Source: Pisaster brevispinus
Lineage: Eukaryota; Echinodermata; Asteroidea; Forcipulatida; Asteriidae
NCBI GenBank assembly: GCA_023634235.1
Contig: JAMKCF010000019.1
Location: forward strand, 11,921,684 to 11,985,683
Direction: 5' to 3'
DNA length: 64,000 bases
Each line of letters starts with the position of its first letter. The stretch's first letter is position 1. Shown in pieces: positions 1-11,567 of the stretch. The position numbers and the translations under genes are program-made. The notes beneath the pieces are model-generated. The model did no database searches and had not been told where the DNA came from. It was given only the letters and a program-made list of their open reading frames with translations.

Positions 1-231
1 AGCATCAATGCTCAAGAGATTTGTTTGGGGATTTAATCCCCCCCCCCAAAAAAAAAAAAAATTAAAAAATCTGTTGCTTATTTTGATTTCAACAATCAAA
101 CAAATCCTGATACGCACAAGTTTTTCAGATTTTCTTTTTTGCTGTTTTTTGCTTTATTTTTTTGATGATTGAAGTATACACAAAATCCTTGTGGTTTATA
201 ACTTGATGATTGAAATGAAAAAGTTGCATCC
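1..231 (+). repeat. intron-derived part of module repeat (cluster I, left edge)
   Basis: This is the intron part of the exon-module repeat: a 'agcatcaatgctcaagag' start, a poly-C/poly-A tract, then 'gcaacaatcaaa'-like and 'gaagtatacacaaa' blocks. The same blocks recur at 2415-2580, 2835-3000, 5215-5390 and, inverted, at 22.95-24.1 kb. No coding capacity was seen. Confidence 0.7.
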
Positions 232-376
232 CCTTAAGCTGCTGGCATGGCTACCGGTTCCCAGTTTGCATTGTAAACTTGGGTGTGATCCTTGGCTACA
301 GGGCAGAACAGTTGTATGGCTCCTGACTGGAACCCACAAACAAAAACTTTTACGAAATTGGGAGCCCGCCAACAAC
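232..376 (+). repeat. SINE body fragment
   Basis: The stretch contains 'cttgggtgtgatccttggct', 'ggctcctgactggaaccca' and 'acgaaattgggagcccgcca'. These match the non-tRNA part of the SINE at 55,800-56,010 and its - strand copies at 20.0, 21.5, 22.8 and 23.8 kb. The tRNA-like head is missing. The body joins directly to the 3' half of an exon module, so this is a deletion junction. The - strand copy near 23,745 carries the same junction. Confidence 0.7.
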
Positions 377-414
377 TGGCCTCTAGTAAAGGAGCTGCAA
401 TTTCCAGTACAAGG
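377..414 (+). pseudogene. truncated exon module, copy I-1
   Basis: This is the 3' half of the repeated exon module ('actggcctctagtaaaggag' to 'ccagtacaag') followed by a GT. The 5' half was lost at the SINE junction. It is non-functional as an exon because it has no acceptor. Confidence 0.6.
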
Positions 415-420
415 TTAATA

Positions 421-789
421 ATAAAGAAAAGACAAAAGTATAAGCTTTTGGTTGTTCAAATTTTTTTAGTTTTAGTTTAGTTTTATTAGACTTTAGTTTT
501 ATTACACTGGCATAAAAATATACAAATCGAAACAATACATAGATACAAACAAGCAAAATAGCTAAAAATACCAAGCCAGTGAGTGGCGAGGTGGAACAGG
601 TGACCAGCACCTCTACAAAGCCGTCCTGCCACAAAGAATGTCCCCTAGTAGTACCCACCCCACAGTTAAAAACCACCCATCCCTCTGTTAAAAAAAGAAG
701 AAGAAAAAAAAGGGGGGGCGCCTGAAGGCGGGACTGACAATTAAAACGACAACTAGAAATAGAGTTTGTGAACAAACTCACGGTGTTCG
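421..789. other. no recognisable gene
   Basis: Non-coding sequence. A long reading frame on - here is composed of low-complexity residues and matches no family I recognise. A poly-G/A run at 690-720 contributes to it. Confidence 0.5.
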
Positions 790-2345
790 GTTGAACCATG
801 GACCTCCATGGTTGAACGTAAATTGATGACGTAATTCAAAAGAAGGTAAATTCTGTGTACAAGTTTTTGCTTTCCTCGTGCTTTGCTGTAGATGCAAATA
901 TTGTAGCTTTTGTTAATCCTCGTTTACAACTTTTTCACATTTGAAACTTCAACTTCCGATTTTTACAGGAAGTAAGGTGAAATTTGGTCAAATGTTGTCA
1001 AAGACGAATGGCTTTCGTCGAATGGCTTTAAAATTATGTGATGTCATTAAAATACCAATTTACGTATTTTGATCATTGTTATTCCCAAGTTTACTATGTG
1101 AAGCCTTTCTGTTGTATCTGATTTGTTCACCTTAGTCATTTCATGTGGAACCCAGCTACTGGAATAAACTCATTATAGTTCATAGCTCTATGGTTAGGTC
1201 AAGTGTTTTTACGGCGGCGTGCTGATAAAACAAAATAGTGGGGAACCTCCATATTCTAAATGTACTCATTGAATATTTCCTAGCTTAGTTTTAAATAAGT
1301 GTAATATTAGTGGATCCCTCGATGTGTCCGCAGTTCCATGTAAGTAAACAAAAGCTTTAAAAGGAAGAACATTGTGAACAACCTCTTTGTTGATGGCCGT
1401 TCACACGATTTAAGCCAAATGATTTTAGTGAGAGTTTGATCCTAGCGGGATTGAGTGTCAAAAGCAACATTACACAAACGGACCTATTAAATAATAATAA
1501 TCAGTGACGTTGCAGGTTTGCACGGAACGTACTAACATCCATTCTCCATTTCATAAACCTTTGTAAAAGCGCAAGCTAGTATTAGTAACAAAAGGACGCC
1601 GTCGCACACAACATTGGTACCATTCGAACATTGATAGCGTTGAAAACGGAATGGTGCATACAGCCCGATGCTCCGCCTGCGCAGAGCATCAGAGCCACGT
1701 GTACACACCCTCTACATCGTATTATGCACGTAATGTACATGCACATGGACTTTTCTTTACGCGCTATGAATGGAGGTCAACACAAATGCGCGCTTTTATG
1801 ACCAGAGGACAAGGTCAAACTGGTGCCATATCTGTGCAAAAAATGGAGCAGGGTAAACGAGCTTCAAACTAACATTCAAATATTTGAGAAAAAACAAGAA
1901 GTTCTTGAGATATAAATTTTTGAAATTTTCAACTTCCGGTTTCAACCGGAAGTAAAGGTCAAATAAGGTCACGTTTTGCACGACATTTGTAAGTCATTAC
2001 AAAAGCTGTTATGTTATGCAAGTATCTTGTACGTAGCATTTTCGATTCTCAATGTATGATTTTTTTATTTATTTAACGTTTATTTAACGTAATTACGTCA
2101 TCGATGACGTCACCATTCCCAAAAGGTTGCGGCTTTGTCTACCCACCAAGCTTGATCTTCATGACAAGCCTCAAGTTTATACAAGCTTTACTTTTGTTCA
2201 AAATTGCGCGAGAAGTTTCATTTAGAAGAAGAAGACGAGGGAAAAAAACCCCCAAAAACCCCAGAACAATAACAATAGGTCTTCGGCTGTTTGCCAAACA
2301 CCTAACCAGAGCAATGGCAATGTGACACCCAAGTGCAAACATCAT
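790..2345. repeat. degenerate mobile-element-like region with hairpins
   Basis: This AT-rich stretch has no coherent gene but several palindromes. One is 'ccatggacctccatgg' near 797. Two hairpins of the type acttccg-N-cggaagt lie near 950-977 and 1930-1953. A CRE-like 'cgatgacgtcacc' lies at 2102-2114, and a stem 'aggtcttcggctgtttgcc' / 'aaacacct' near 2277. The acttccg hairpin followed by 'aaggtca' recurs inside the piggyBac-type element near 26,665-26,705. Family unknown. Confidence 0.4.
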
Positions 2346-2621
2346 TTAATTTGGCATGTCACTTGCTAGACTAGTTACATTGTTGGGACTCGGTGATAAT
2401 CAAGCTAATACCAGCATCAATGCTCAAGAGAACTGTTTGGGGATTTAATCCCCCCCGAAAAAAATTATAATAAATAAAATAAATAAATAAATAAATCCAT
2501 TTCTTATTTTGATTGCAACAATCAAACGAATCCTGATATGCACAATTTCCTCTGATTTGTAATTGAAGTATACACAAATTCCTGAGGTGCTAGCAATTTA
2601 TCTAAATTGATTCTGTTGCAG

Positions 2622-2710
2622 GAGGCTTACCATCTCCAAAGAGATCTACCCGTCAACAAATAGATGTTTTGACTGGCCTCTAGTAAAGGAGCTGCAATTT
2701 CCAGTACAAA
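2622..2710 (+). pseudogene. exon module copy I-2
   Basis: An 89-nt block sits between acceptor-like 'ctgttgcag' and donor-like 'gtaaat'. The frame reads GGLPSPKRSTRQQ, then stops because of a one-base loss after the valine-aspartate codons, compared with the open copy at 53,425. Confidence 0.65.
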
Positions 2711-3062
2711 GTAAATTTGTAAACAAAGAAATGACAAAAGTATAAGCTTTTGGTTGTTTACATTGTTTATTTGGCATGTCACTTGCTAGACTAGTAACAT
2801 TGTTGGGACTCGGTGATAATCAAGCTCATACCAGCATCAATGCTCAAGAGAACTGTTTGCGGCATTTGATTCCCCCCAAAAATAATAACAATAAATAAAA
2901 TAATTAAATAAATAAATCTGTTTCTTATTTTGATTGCAACAATCAAACGAATCCTGATATGCACAATTTCCTCTGATTTTTTTTATTGAAGTATACACAA
3001 ATTCCTGAGGTGCTAGCAATTTATCTGAAACTGATTGTTCAAATCATTTGTTTGTGTTGCAG

Positions 3063-3151
3063 TATGCTTACCATCTCCAAAGAGATCTACCCTTCAACAA
3101 GTAGATGTATTGACTTGCCTATAGTTTTGGAGCTACAGTCTCTAGTACAAG
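3063..3151 (+). pseudogene. exon module copy I-3
   Basis: An 89-nt block lies between 'tttgtgttgcag' and 'gtgaattcc'. It has diverged in its second half ('tatagttttggagctacagt'). Both splice-like borders are kept but the reading frame is shifted relative to the 28-codon open version. Confidence 0.65.
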
Positions 3152-3928
3152 GTGAATTCCTTAATAAAGAAATTACAAAAGTTATCTTTCGGTTAGAAAA
3201 ATGTTGCCCGCAACTTGCAAAGTTAGTTTCATTCTTGGGACTCGGTGATAATAAAGGTCCATATGGAAAAGTTTAATAAGAAAAGTCTCAATAAATCAAA
3301 TGCTGTGTTTATAATGCACTGAGTGCGTTAACACTGTGTGCGTGCGCGCGCGGGTGGTATACACAGGTCAATAGTAATACATTGAACAACCCACGTTGAG
3401 GAGTTCGGACTCTACCATTCTTAAAGCGGGTAAACACATAAAAATACGAGCAACAAAACTTTCTTCCTTTTTCATAATAATTCATAAAAAGGTGTTTATT
3501 TATTTATTGCAATTACAATGAAAATAACAGTAACATTGCTATTTTACCACGTAAAACTTTTCTACAGTTCATTCATTCATTATCAATGTCCTTATTAATA
3601 CAAATTCTGTTTACTTTCCCCCTAGTTCATGTGATGTTGTCGTGGTTTTAAGCAACATCTAAGATTTGGGGTAAAACCAAAGACATAAATAAATGCCAGA
3701 TGGTCGTGCAGAAGGATTAGCGTAATAAATACAATAGATTGAAACCTCAACATTGCACACTGAACAAATTTTAAAAACACTTGTTAACTCAACTCTGAAA
3801 ACTCCTCATCAAAATTGTGACACAAATACATGACCAAACAAGTCATTTAATGAGCAAGAATTATAAGTTTTTACATTATTATACGTATAGGAAGTAGCAG
3901 AACCATATATACCCATCAAAACTCCATC

Positions 3929-4545
3929 TTAAGTCTTGGCGAAACATGTGCGTTTGTTGTGCCCAGTGTTTTTACATTTAGAGCATGTGATTTTGAATTT
4001 GTTGACTCGTTTACATTTCTCTTCCAGTTGTCTGAGTCTATGTTGTTTGTGCATTATTTGGGTTAATGCTGATTGATGAAAGTTAGATGATCAAAAATAC
4101 CATTTGATTACTGAATGGTTTAGCTTCTCAAGTCCTTGTTGGCAAAATTCTACGACATTGCCATGAAGTCTCATAGCTTCGGGGAGATGGTTTGACAAAA
4201 TGTGCATGTATGGTGTTATATCTTTCGAAAGATACAATTTTCCACCATATAGCTCAACCCATTTTCTTGCAGCCTTTTCAAACTCATTAATTTGGTCAGC
4301 AGTCATATCCATGTTCAGCTGGTCCATTAGAAATTTGAACCCAGTCCACAAGGACTTTACATCCTGTAATTTTGGATGAAGAGGAATCAATGTGTCAAAA
4401 TTAATGGTTTCCATAATCCTTCTGTGTTCAGGTCCTGTGAAAGAGTCATAAATCATTTTGCCATCCTTTATGAAAAATTGCCAATCTTGAATGCCAATTG
4501 ATTGAACATATCTTTGAAAACGTTGTAGATACTGCGTCGAGATAC
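3929..4545 (-). pseudogene. transposase-like protein, C-terminal half, copy A
   Basis: On - this reads YLQRFQRYVQS, GPEHRRIMETINFDTLIP, ITPYMHILSNHLPEAMRLHG, CQQGLEKLNHSVIKWYF. An in-frame TGA follows, then sequence continues in the same frame to a CCHC zinc knuckle, CSKCKNTGHNKRTC, and a terminal TAA. The TGA probably replaces an Arg codon. The layout resembles uncharacterised transposon proteins common in cnidarian and echinoderm gene sets. I cannot name the superfamily. The N-terminal half is at 7123-8782; copy B at 6314-6930 is nearer to it. Confidence 0.7.
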
Positions 4546-5005
4546 TGATTTTCAGAATGTACTTTGAGTGCGTATTTAACTATCGAGCGCAAAAGAGACT
4601 ACTTTTCCATATGTACCAGCACCAAACATCAAGACAGCTATTGCCCTCAATATTTCTATTGCTTATCTTAGATTGCAACAATCAAAAGAATCCTGATATG
4701 CACAAGTTCCTACAGTCTCTAGTACAAGGCGAGTTCCTTAATAAAGAAATTACAAAAATTATCTTTCGGTTGTAAAAATGTTGCCTGCAACTTGCAAAAT
4801 TAGTTTCATTCTTGGGACTCAGTGTTAATAAAGGTCATACCAGCACCAAACATAAAGACAGATATTACCCTCAATATTTCTATTGCTTATTTCAGATTGA
4901 AACAATCAAACGAATCCTGATATGCACAATTTCCTCTGATTTGTAATTGAAGTATACACAAATTCCTGAGGTGCTAGCAATTTATCTAAATTGATTCTGT
5001 TGCAG

Positions 5006-5094
5006 GAGGCTTACCATCTCCAAAGAGATCTACCCGTCAACAAATAGATGATTTGACTGGCCTCTAGTAAAGGAGCTGCAATTTCCAGTACAAA
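5006..5094 (+). pseudogene. exon module copy I-4
   Basis: Duplicate of the copy at 2622 with one or two substitutions ('gatgatttgactgg'). Acceptor and donor dinucleotides are kept and the frame is broken. Confidence 0.65.
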
Positions 5095-5447
5095 GTAAAT
5101 TCGTAAACAAAGAAATGACAAAAGTATAAGCTTTTGGTTGTTTACATTGTTTATTTGGCATGTCACTTGCTAGACTAGTAACATTGTTGGGACTCGGTGA
5201 TAATCAAGCTCATACCAGCATCAATGCTCAAGAGAACTGTTTGCGGCATTTGATTCCCCCCAAAAATAATAACAATAAATAAAATAATTAAATAAATAAA
5301 TCTGTTTCTTATTTTGATTGCAACAATCAAACGAATCCTGATATGCACAATTTCCTCTGATTTTTTTTTATTGAAGTATACACAAATTCCTGAGGTGCTA
5401 GCAATTTATCTGAAACTGATTGTTCAAATCATTTGTTTGTGTTGCAG

Positions 5448-5536
5448 TATGCTTACCATCTCCAAAGAGATCTACCCGTCAACAAGTAGATGTATTGACT
5501 TGCCTATAGTTTTGGAGCTACAGTCTCTAGTACAAG
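5448..5536 (+). pseudogene. exon module copy I-5
   Basis: Duplicate of the copy at 3063. It retains 'ctacccgtcaaca' where the 3063 copy has 'ctacccttcaaca'. Splice-like borders are kept and the frame is broken. Confidence 0.65.
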
Positions 5537-6313
5537 GTGAATTCCTTAATAAAGAAATTACAAAAGTTATCTTTCGGTTAGAAAAATGTTGCCCGCAACT
5601 TGCAAAGTTAGTTTCATTCTTGGGACTCGGTGATAATAAAGGTCCATATGGAAAAGTTTAATAAGAAAAGTCTCAATAAATCAAATGCTGTGTTTATAAT
5701 GCACTGAGTGCGTTAACACTGTGTGCGTGCGCGCGCGGGTGGTATACACAGGTCAATAGTAATACATTGAACAACCCACGTTGAGGAGTTCGGACTCTAC
5801 CATTCTTAAAGCGGGTAAACACATAAAAATACGAGCAACAAAACTTTCTTCCTTTTTCATAATAATTCATAAAAAGGTGTTTATTTATTTATTGCAATTA
5901 CAATGAAAATAACAGTAACATTGCTATTTTACCACGTAAAACTTTTCTACAGTTCATTCATTCATTATCAATGTCCTTATTAATACAAATTCTGTTTACT
6001 TTCCCCCTAGTTCATGTGATGTTGTCGTGGTTTTAAGCAACATCTAAGATTTGGGGTAAAACCAAAGACATAAATAAATGCCAGATGGTCGTGCAGAAGG
6101 ATTAGCGTAATAAATACAATAGATTGAAACCTCAACATTGCACACTGAACAAATTTTAAAAACACTTGTTAACTCAACTCTGAAAACTCCTCATCAAAAT
6201 TGTGACACAAATACATGACCAAACAAGTCATTTAATGAGCAAGAATTATAAGTTTTTACATTATTATACGTATAGGAAGTAGCAGAACCATATATACCCA
6301 TCAAAACTCCATC

Positions 6314-6930
6314 TTAAGTCTTGGCGAAACATGTGCGTTTGTTGTGCCCAGTGTTTTTACATTTAGAGCATGTGATTTTGAATTTGTTGACTCGTTTACA
6401 TTTCTCTTCCAGTTGTCTGAGTCTATGTTGTTTGTGCATTATTTGGGTTAATGCTGATTGATGAAAGTTAGATGATCAAAAATACCATTTGATTACTGAA
6501 TGGTTTAGCTTCTCAAGTCCTTGTTGGCAAAATTCTACGACATTGCCATGAAGTCTCATAGCTTCGGGGAGATGGTTTGACAAAATGTGCATGTATGGTG
6601 TTATATCTTTCGAAAGATACAATTTTCCACCATATAGCTCAACCCATTTTCTTGCAGCCTTTTCAAACTCATTAATTTGGTCAGCAGTCATATCCATGTT
6701 CAGCTGGTCCATTAGAAATTTGAACCCAGTCCACAAGGACTTTACATCCTGTAATTTTGGATGAAGAGGAATCAATGTGTCAAAATTAATGGTTTCCATA
6801 ATCCTTCTGTGTTCAGGTCCTGTGAAAGAGTCATAAATCATTTTGCCATCCTTTATGAAAAATTGCCAATCTTGAATGCCAATTGATTGAACATATCTTT
6901 GAAAACGTTGTAGATACTGCGTCGAGATAC
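6314..6930 (-). pseudogene. transposase-like protein, C-terminal half, copy B
   Basis: Near-identical to the copy at 3929-4545, including the internal TGA before the zinc-knuckle tail. It faces the N-terminal part at 7123-8782 but is separated from it by about 190 bp of module and SINE-like repeat. The 12 bp 'aaaacgttgtag' occur on both sides of that insert (near 6902 and 7120). Taken together this suggests one gene interrupted by a repeat. Confidence 0.7.
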
Positions 6931-7122
6931 TGATTTTCAGAATGTACGTATTTAACTATCGAGCGCAAAAGAGACTACTTTTCCATATGTACCAGCACCA
7001 AACATCAAGACAGCTATTGCCCTCAATATTTCTATTGCTTATCTTAGATTGCAACAATCAAAAGAATCCTGATATGCACAAGTTCCTACAGTCTCTAGTA
7101 CAAGGCGAGTTCCTTAATAAAA

Positions 7123-7885
7123 CGTTGTAGGTTTACACACTTCTTGAGCTCATTGGCAGATAATCTTACAAAATCTGATCTGCTATCCTTAGAAAAAGGT
7201 GCAGAGTATCGGGTACAATGTTTGTTACCGGGACTGACATGAAAAGTGGTTGTGACACACACCCAAACTTTTTCTTCTTGGCAAAGTTTGAAATTTCTTC
7301 AAGAGTGCGAGCACCTTGTTCAGGATTAGTCATTGACCAACTTTTAGTCATATCAAAACGGGATTCCCTGTGACACTTGCACCATAAGCATGAATACAAG
7401 CTGAAGAAGCTTGCAATTCCTGTTACTTGATTTAAGAACTTTAGCTCACCACCTAAGTACTTTTTCAAGTGTACTGTTTTACCATTGATGAAAACTGATT
7501 CAAGATTATTAAATTCCTCAATAAGTTCACCTAATGCTACACTTAGACATTGGTTGTTTTCAGGACACCTTACTATAGCTAGCAAGTAATTTCCTTGCTC
7601 AGCCTTACATGTATCTTCTCTGATTATTGTGACAGTAAAGTTTACCAGGTGTTTCTTTTTTCCTGCTCGTGTCCCACCCCCACTTAATACTCACTGTGTC
7701 ATTTTGAATCAAATTTGATTTTTGTGGGTCGGACAATGTTTTCGTAAGGCACTCTGTTAACGATCTTAAAACACCTGTGATTCTGAGATCACCATACTTA
7801 GTGTTAACTTCTCTTACAGGACACTCTGAGTTTACAATTACAAACCAAGCACAAAAGTGACACTTGCAACAGTACAATGCTAGTC
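7123..7885 (-). pseudogene. transposase-like protein, central exon(s)
   Basis: Two overlapping - frames make one product: CCKCHFCAWFVIVNSECPVR through ITGVLRSLTECLTKTL to SIKWGWDTSRKK, then a one-base shift in an A-run near 7650, then LLAIVRCPENNQCLSVALGE, YSCLWCKCHRES and NIVPDTLHLFLRIADQIL. Cys clusters (CCKCHFC, CLWCKC) suggest metal binding. A second frame break follows ADQIL, so the copy is dead unless the breaks are sequencing errors. It continues, after a repeat insertion, into 6930-6314. The family recurs in invertebrate genomes as 'uncharacterized protein'; that is recollection, not a search. Confidence 0.65.
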
Positions 7886-8203
7886 ATGATGTGCAGTATA
7901 GGTATGTGTGCACCTACTTCCATTGAGAAGTTTTAGTTTTCACAAATTCTAATATTCTTTTGCAAAATTGTTGAGTGTCAAAAATAATAGCAATGTTGTA
8001 AAATCCCTTGTCTGCTATGTACTTAATCCAAACATAGACAAATTTCAATCTACAATCTAACCAAAGAATTACAAGTAAAATTCAGTTAGGGGCCTATCAA
8101 ATTGATCTTTATAGCTCCAAGGAGGCTAGCTGTGCCTTGTTGCCCAACTGACGCTGGAAACGCAATACTAAATCAAATCCTCTGTGCAAGTTAAACAATT
8201 TAC

Positions 8204-8782
8204 CTTCCCTGTATATTCATCAAGAGGGGCTTTTTCGTGAAGCCGAATCGACAATGTTCCCTCTCTCACTGATGCAAAGTCGCCGAATTTATTAAAAACC
8301 CTGTAGTGCCAGTTTTTACCAAGAAGTAGATCTAAGTCTTTTGTGTTTTTGACTGACACACAATTCCTTGAACTTGAAGGTGGAATTCCAACTACTTCTA
8401 CAAAGTCATCAAAAACATCTCTCGGGATTGCATGGCGGACCTCGACGACACTGTTGACCTTTCGTTGTCCATGCAGGGACTCTTTGATAGCGATTCGCAA
8501 ATTGTAGTAACAGAGCTTTTTAGTCTCTTTGTTAGAGAGCAAATATTCTTCAGGAATATCTAAAATGTCAGAAGCATCTCTCCACTCATCATATGCCGAT
8601 GCCCATCCAGTATAATGTACGAACACCTTCAAAACACCATCCTCAAGTTTGCGCTTACTCACAGTCAAATCATAGAGTTTTTTGATCGACCAAGTTTCTC
8701 TTTTCGCATGGATGTGTGGCAAAGATGGACCTTTGGCAAGCTCGAGGTTATTTATACGGGGTCTCTGTCTGAGTTCTGCCAT
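8204..8782 (-). CDS. transposase-like protein, first coding exon with Tudor-knot/chromo-barrel-like domain
   Basis: The open frame is exactly 193 codons, from ATG (8780-8782) to a donor-like 'gggaag|gtaaat' at 8203, phase 0. Residues about 30-75 contain TWSIKKLYDL and VFVHYTGWASAYDEWRDAS. This is the strand-turn-strand with V-H-Y-x-G-W and D-E-W that marks Tudor-knot/chromo-barrel domains of the MRG15/MOF type. The remaining 120 residues show no motif I recognise. The exon is clean while its downstream partners at 7885-7123 and 6930-6314 carry breaks. In the family the domain probably helps chromatin targeting of the element protein; that is inference. Confidence 0.6.
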
Positions 8783-9634
8783 TCAGATTCCTGGCAAAAA
8801 TAGGAAATCAACAAATTAACAGTTAGTCATGATTTTAAGTAACACATTGTAGAGCTAGGCTACATGAAGAACAAAAAACAAAAAACAAAACATAAGCTGT
8901 TAAACAAGGACCACAACTAAACGAGACCTACAGAGTTCTTGTAAATTCCCTACATCATAATCGACTTTACTGCATCCCATGGGCCTACTCACAAAAAAAA
9001 GGTTTTGTTTACCTGCCATAATCTCTTTGAAAATAAATCATTTTGAACTTAAAATGCTCTGTCTTAAATTGACAAGTTACATAGTTTAACACTTAAGTAA
9101 AATCTGGAAGGAAAACCACAGCATTCTTTAATACCTGAATTGTGAAAAAGGACGTCATATGCTGTGCAGCAGTCCTTTCGTGTTAGGATGTCAGACATGC
9201 ACAATGCGCGCCCGTCCGTACCGTGGTGTGAAGTTACATCGCATTTGATTGGACAAAAGTTTTGATGTTTTCACTGTTTTCTCCTGTCCGACTAAAATAT
9301 TCAACCAATCAAAGCAAAGTTGATACACAGTGTAAAAGAATAATTATAGCGGGAAATGGTGGAAACCCCACCTACCCAAGTTATTTAGTTAACGAATGAG
9401 GGCGTCTCTTACAATCGGTGTGCAGAGTTGTTTATTGGAAGTGCGCGTGTAGGCCACACAATATTTATCTAAAATGCTGCGTTTTGGGTTATTTTGAAAA
9501 ACATTTTACATGACCGTCCGACGAGTTCTTGTGATCATTTCAAATAAAATCACAATGATTTTAAAGACAAATAAATAGGAATGCCAAGTACCCCGTTCTT
9601 GTACGTCTTTTTAATTTTTCGCCAAACATTTTGC
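8783..9634. other. upstream flank of transposase-like gene
   Basis: No coding region was seen. CpG-containing stretches at 9150-9260 and 9400-9480 are compatible with a promoter or the 5' end of the element. The right boundary could be near 9634, where 'gcgtcgagatactgatttt' resumes the sequence that also follows the C-terminal copies near 4535 and 6920. No convincing terminal inverted repeat was found. Confidence 0.35.
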
Positions 9635-10156
9635 GTCGAGATACTGATTTTCAGAATGTACTTTGAGTGCGTATTTAACTATCGAGCGCAAAAGAGACTA
9701 CTTTTCCATATGTACCAGCACCAAACATCAAGACAGCTATTGCCCTCAATATTTCTATTGCTTATCTTAGATTGCAACAATCAAAAGAATCCTGATATGC
9801 ACAAGTTCCTACAGTCTCTAGTACAAGGCGAGTTCCTTAATAAAGAAATTACAAAAATTATCTTTCGGTTGTAAAAATGTTGCCTGCAACTTGCAAAATT
9901 AGTTTCATTCTTGGGACTCAGTGTTAATAAAGGTCATACCTGCACCAAACATAAAGACAGATATTACCCTCAATATTTCTATTGCTTATTTCAGATTGAA
10001 ACAATCATAGGAATCCTGATATGCACAAGTTCCTCAGAACTTATTTTCACTGTTTTCAGTTTGCTGTATTTGTTTTTGATTGAAGTATACACAAATTCCT
10101 GAGGTGCTAGCAATTTATCTGAAACTGATTGTTTTAATCATCTGTTTGTGTTGCAG

Positions 10157-10247
10157 GAGGCTTACCATCTCCAAAGAGATCTACCCGTCAAGAAGTAGAT
10201 GTCTAGAATGGCCTGTATAGTGAAGGAGCTGCAATTTCCAGTACAAG
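10157..10247 (+). pseudogene. exon module copy I-7
   Basis: A 91-nt block lies between 'tttgtgttgcag' and 'gtaaattcg'. It is mirrored by 20,679-20,769 on -. Frame is lost after the KRSTRQ-type segment. Confidence 0.65.
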
Positions 10248-10409
10248 GTAAATTCGTAAACAAAGAAATGACAAAAGTATAAGCTTTTGGTTGTTTAAAT
10301 TTTTTGACTTGGCATGTCACTTGCTAGGCTAGTTACATTTTTGGGACTCGGTGATAATCAAGCTTATACCAGCACCAATCGTCAAGAGAACTGTTTGCGG
10401 CATTTAATC

Positions 10410-10499
10410 CCCCTTACCATCTCCACAAAGATCTACCCGTCAACAAGTACATGTCTTGACTGGCCTCTAGTAAGGGAGCCACAGTCTCTCTTGTAAAAG
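10410..10499 (+). pseudogene. exon module copy I-8, acceptor lost
   Basis: Module sequence 'ttaccatctccacaaagatc' to 'ctcttgtaaaag' followed by GT. It follows a C-run directly, with no acceptor. Confidence 0.5.
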
Positions 10500-10560
10500 G
10501 TACGTTTCCTTAAAAGTGACAACTTCCTTACATTGAGTCCAAACTCGAGTTCTCTAGTAA

Positions 10561-11210
10561 TTGTGAACAATGTCTGTCATTGCTCAGGTTCAAACAGAAG
10601 TTAGTATACTAAGTTTCAAAACTTGGTTTGGAAAAACTCAAAAATTTGTTGTTCACTGCTTTGAATTTTGTTTGTTTTCATATGTTGGATTGGATAAAGT
10701 AAAAGGAAGTTATCTCAAATTGTTTTAATTGTGGTCTAAAAAAGGTTCAACTCCAGCTGTGTACTGACTTTTTTTCTTTTTTTAAACCCACCTTTAGAAA
10801 GATATCGACAAAGATGGATCTCAAATGTCCAATTAGTTTAATGAGAATGCCAGGTTTACCTTGTGTATAGAGATGAAGCTGTTCATTGTTCGCACCTCTT
10901 TGAACAAACCCCCCCCCCCAATTCTTCTCCAGTGTAAATCATATGTATAAAAAAAAGATTGATTTGTTTAGAAAAAATTGCACCGTCCAGCTTTTTGGGA
11001 GAGGGGGGAGGGTCCTCACCAGTTTTTAATCGCTCCTGCAGGGGATTTTGCTCATTCAAATTGTTGGCTTGCATACAAATTCTTATCTTTGAATTTCACT
11101 TTTCAGAGCCAGAGATGTAGCTTTTATTTACCTGAAATCAAGTGCAAAAATCAAGTGCAGATGCTGCTTCAGTCTCTCGTGAAAGCTAAATTCCCAATAC
11201 AATTTCTTAT
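10561..11210. other. no gene; repeat fragments
   Basis: Non-coding. At 11,100-11,210 there is a copy of the 'tttcagagccagagatgtag' / 'cagtctctcgtgaaagctaa' repeat also found at 11,695-11,830, 17,370-17,480 (-) and 58,540-58,620. Confidence 0.5.
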
Positions 11211-11516
11211 TTGTCAGTGGTGGGGGTCATGGTTTTAATTTGGAAGGGGGAGGCTGGAGGGGGCCGCCATTATCTTATGTTCTTGGCATTTTGTGGCCGC
11301 AGTTACTGTCCCGATAGCTAACGTTCACTACATTAGATTAAGCCTAAACAAATATGCATTTTCCTTTTTTTTTCCTTTTTTTATGTTTTTTATTTTTGTG
11401 AGCACTCTCATAATTGTTTTTGTGGGGAGGAATGGGCACCCTGGGGCACTGAAAAAAAATCATGACCCCCCCCCACCACTGACAAACCCACTCCCCCTGC
11501 TCCCCCAGGCCTCCCA

Positions 11517-11567
11517 TCGGCTACACCACTGGTCAGCACATTAAAGCAGAGGTTTTTGGTTTAAGTC
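11517..11567 (+). repeat. degenerate tRNA-like SINE head
   Basis: 'ctacaccactggtcagcac' followed by 'ggtttaagtctcactgg', a box-B-like element. The mirror copy is at 17,610-17,660 on -. Confidence 0.45.

Larger units (their letters stand above)
2521..4739 (+). repeat. tandem duplication, copy A (about 2.2 kb)
   Basis: The segment is repeated almost base for base at 4906-7120 (offset about 2385). It carries two complete exon modules (2622 and 3063), then the 3' end of a transposase-like gene on -, then a truncated module. Near identity, including AT-rich intergenic DNA, implies a recent duplication or an assembly artefact. Confidence 0.9.
4906..7120 (+). repeat. tandem duplication, copy B (about 2.2 kb)
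   Basis: Second copy of 2521-4739. It differs from copy A by a short deletion in the 'gtactttgagtgcgtattt' stretch (4558 versus 6943). It ends at 'cttaataaa', where copy A continues into 'gaaattac' but copy B joins 'acgttgtag' of the transposase-like gene. Confidence 0.9.
9635..10560 (+). repeat. module repeat unit with copies I-6 to I-8
   Basis: Contains a truncated module (about 9811-9832), a complete module at 10,157-10,247 and a module lacking its acceptor at 10,410-10,499. The intron blocks match 20.7-21.2 kb in inverted orientation almost exactly. Confidence 0.75.

Noticed and set aside
383..799. 138-codon open frame on -
   Set aside because: Low-complexity, hydrophobic and lysine-rich from A/T runs; no motif, no splice context.
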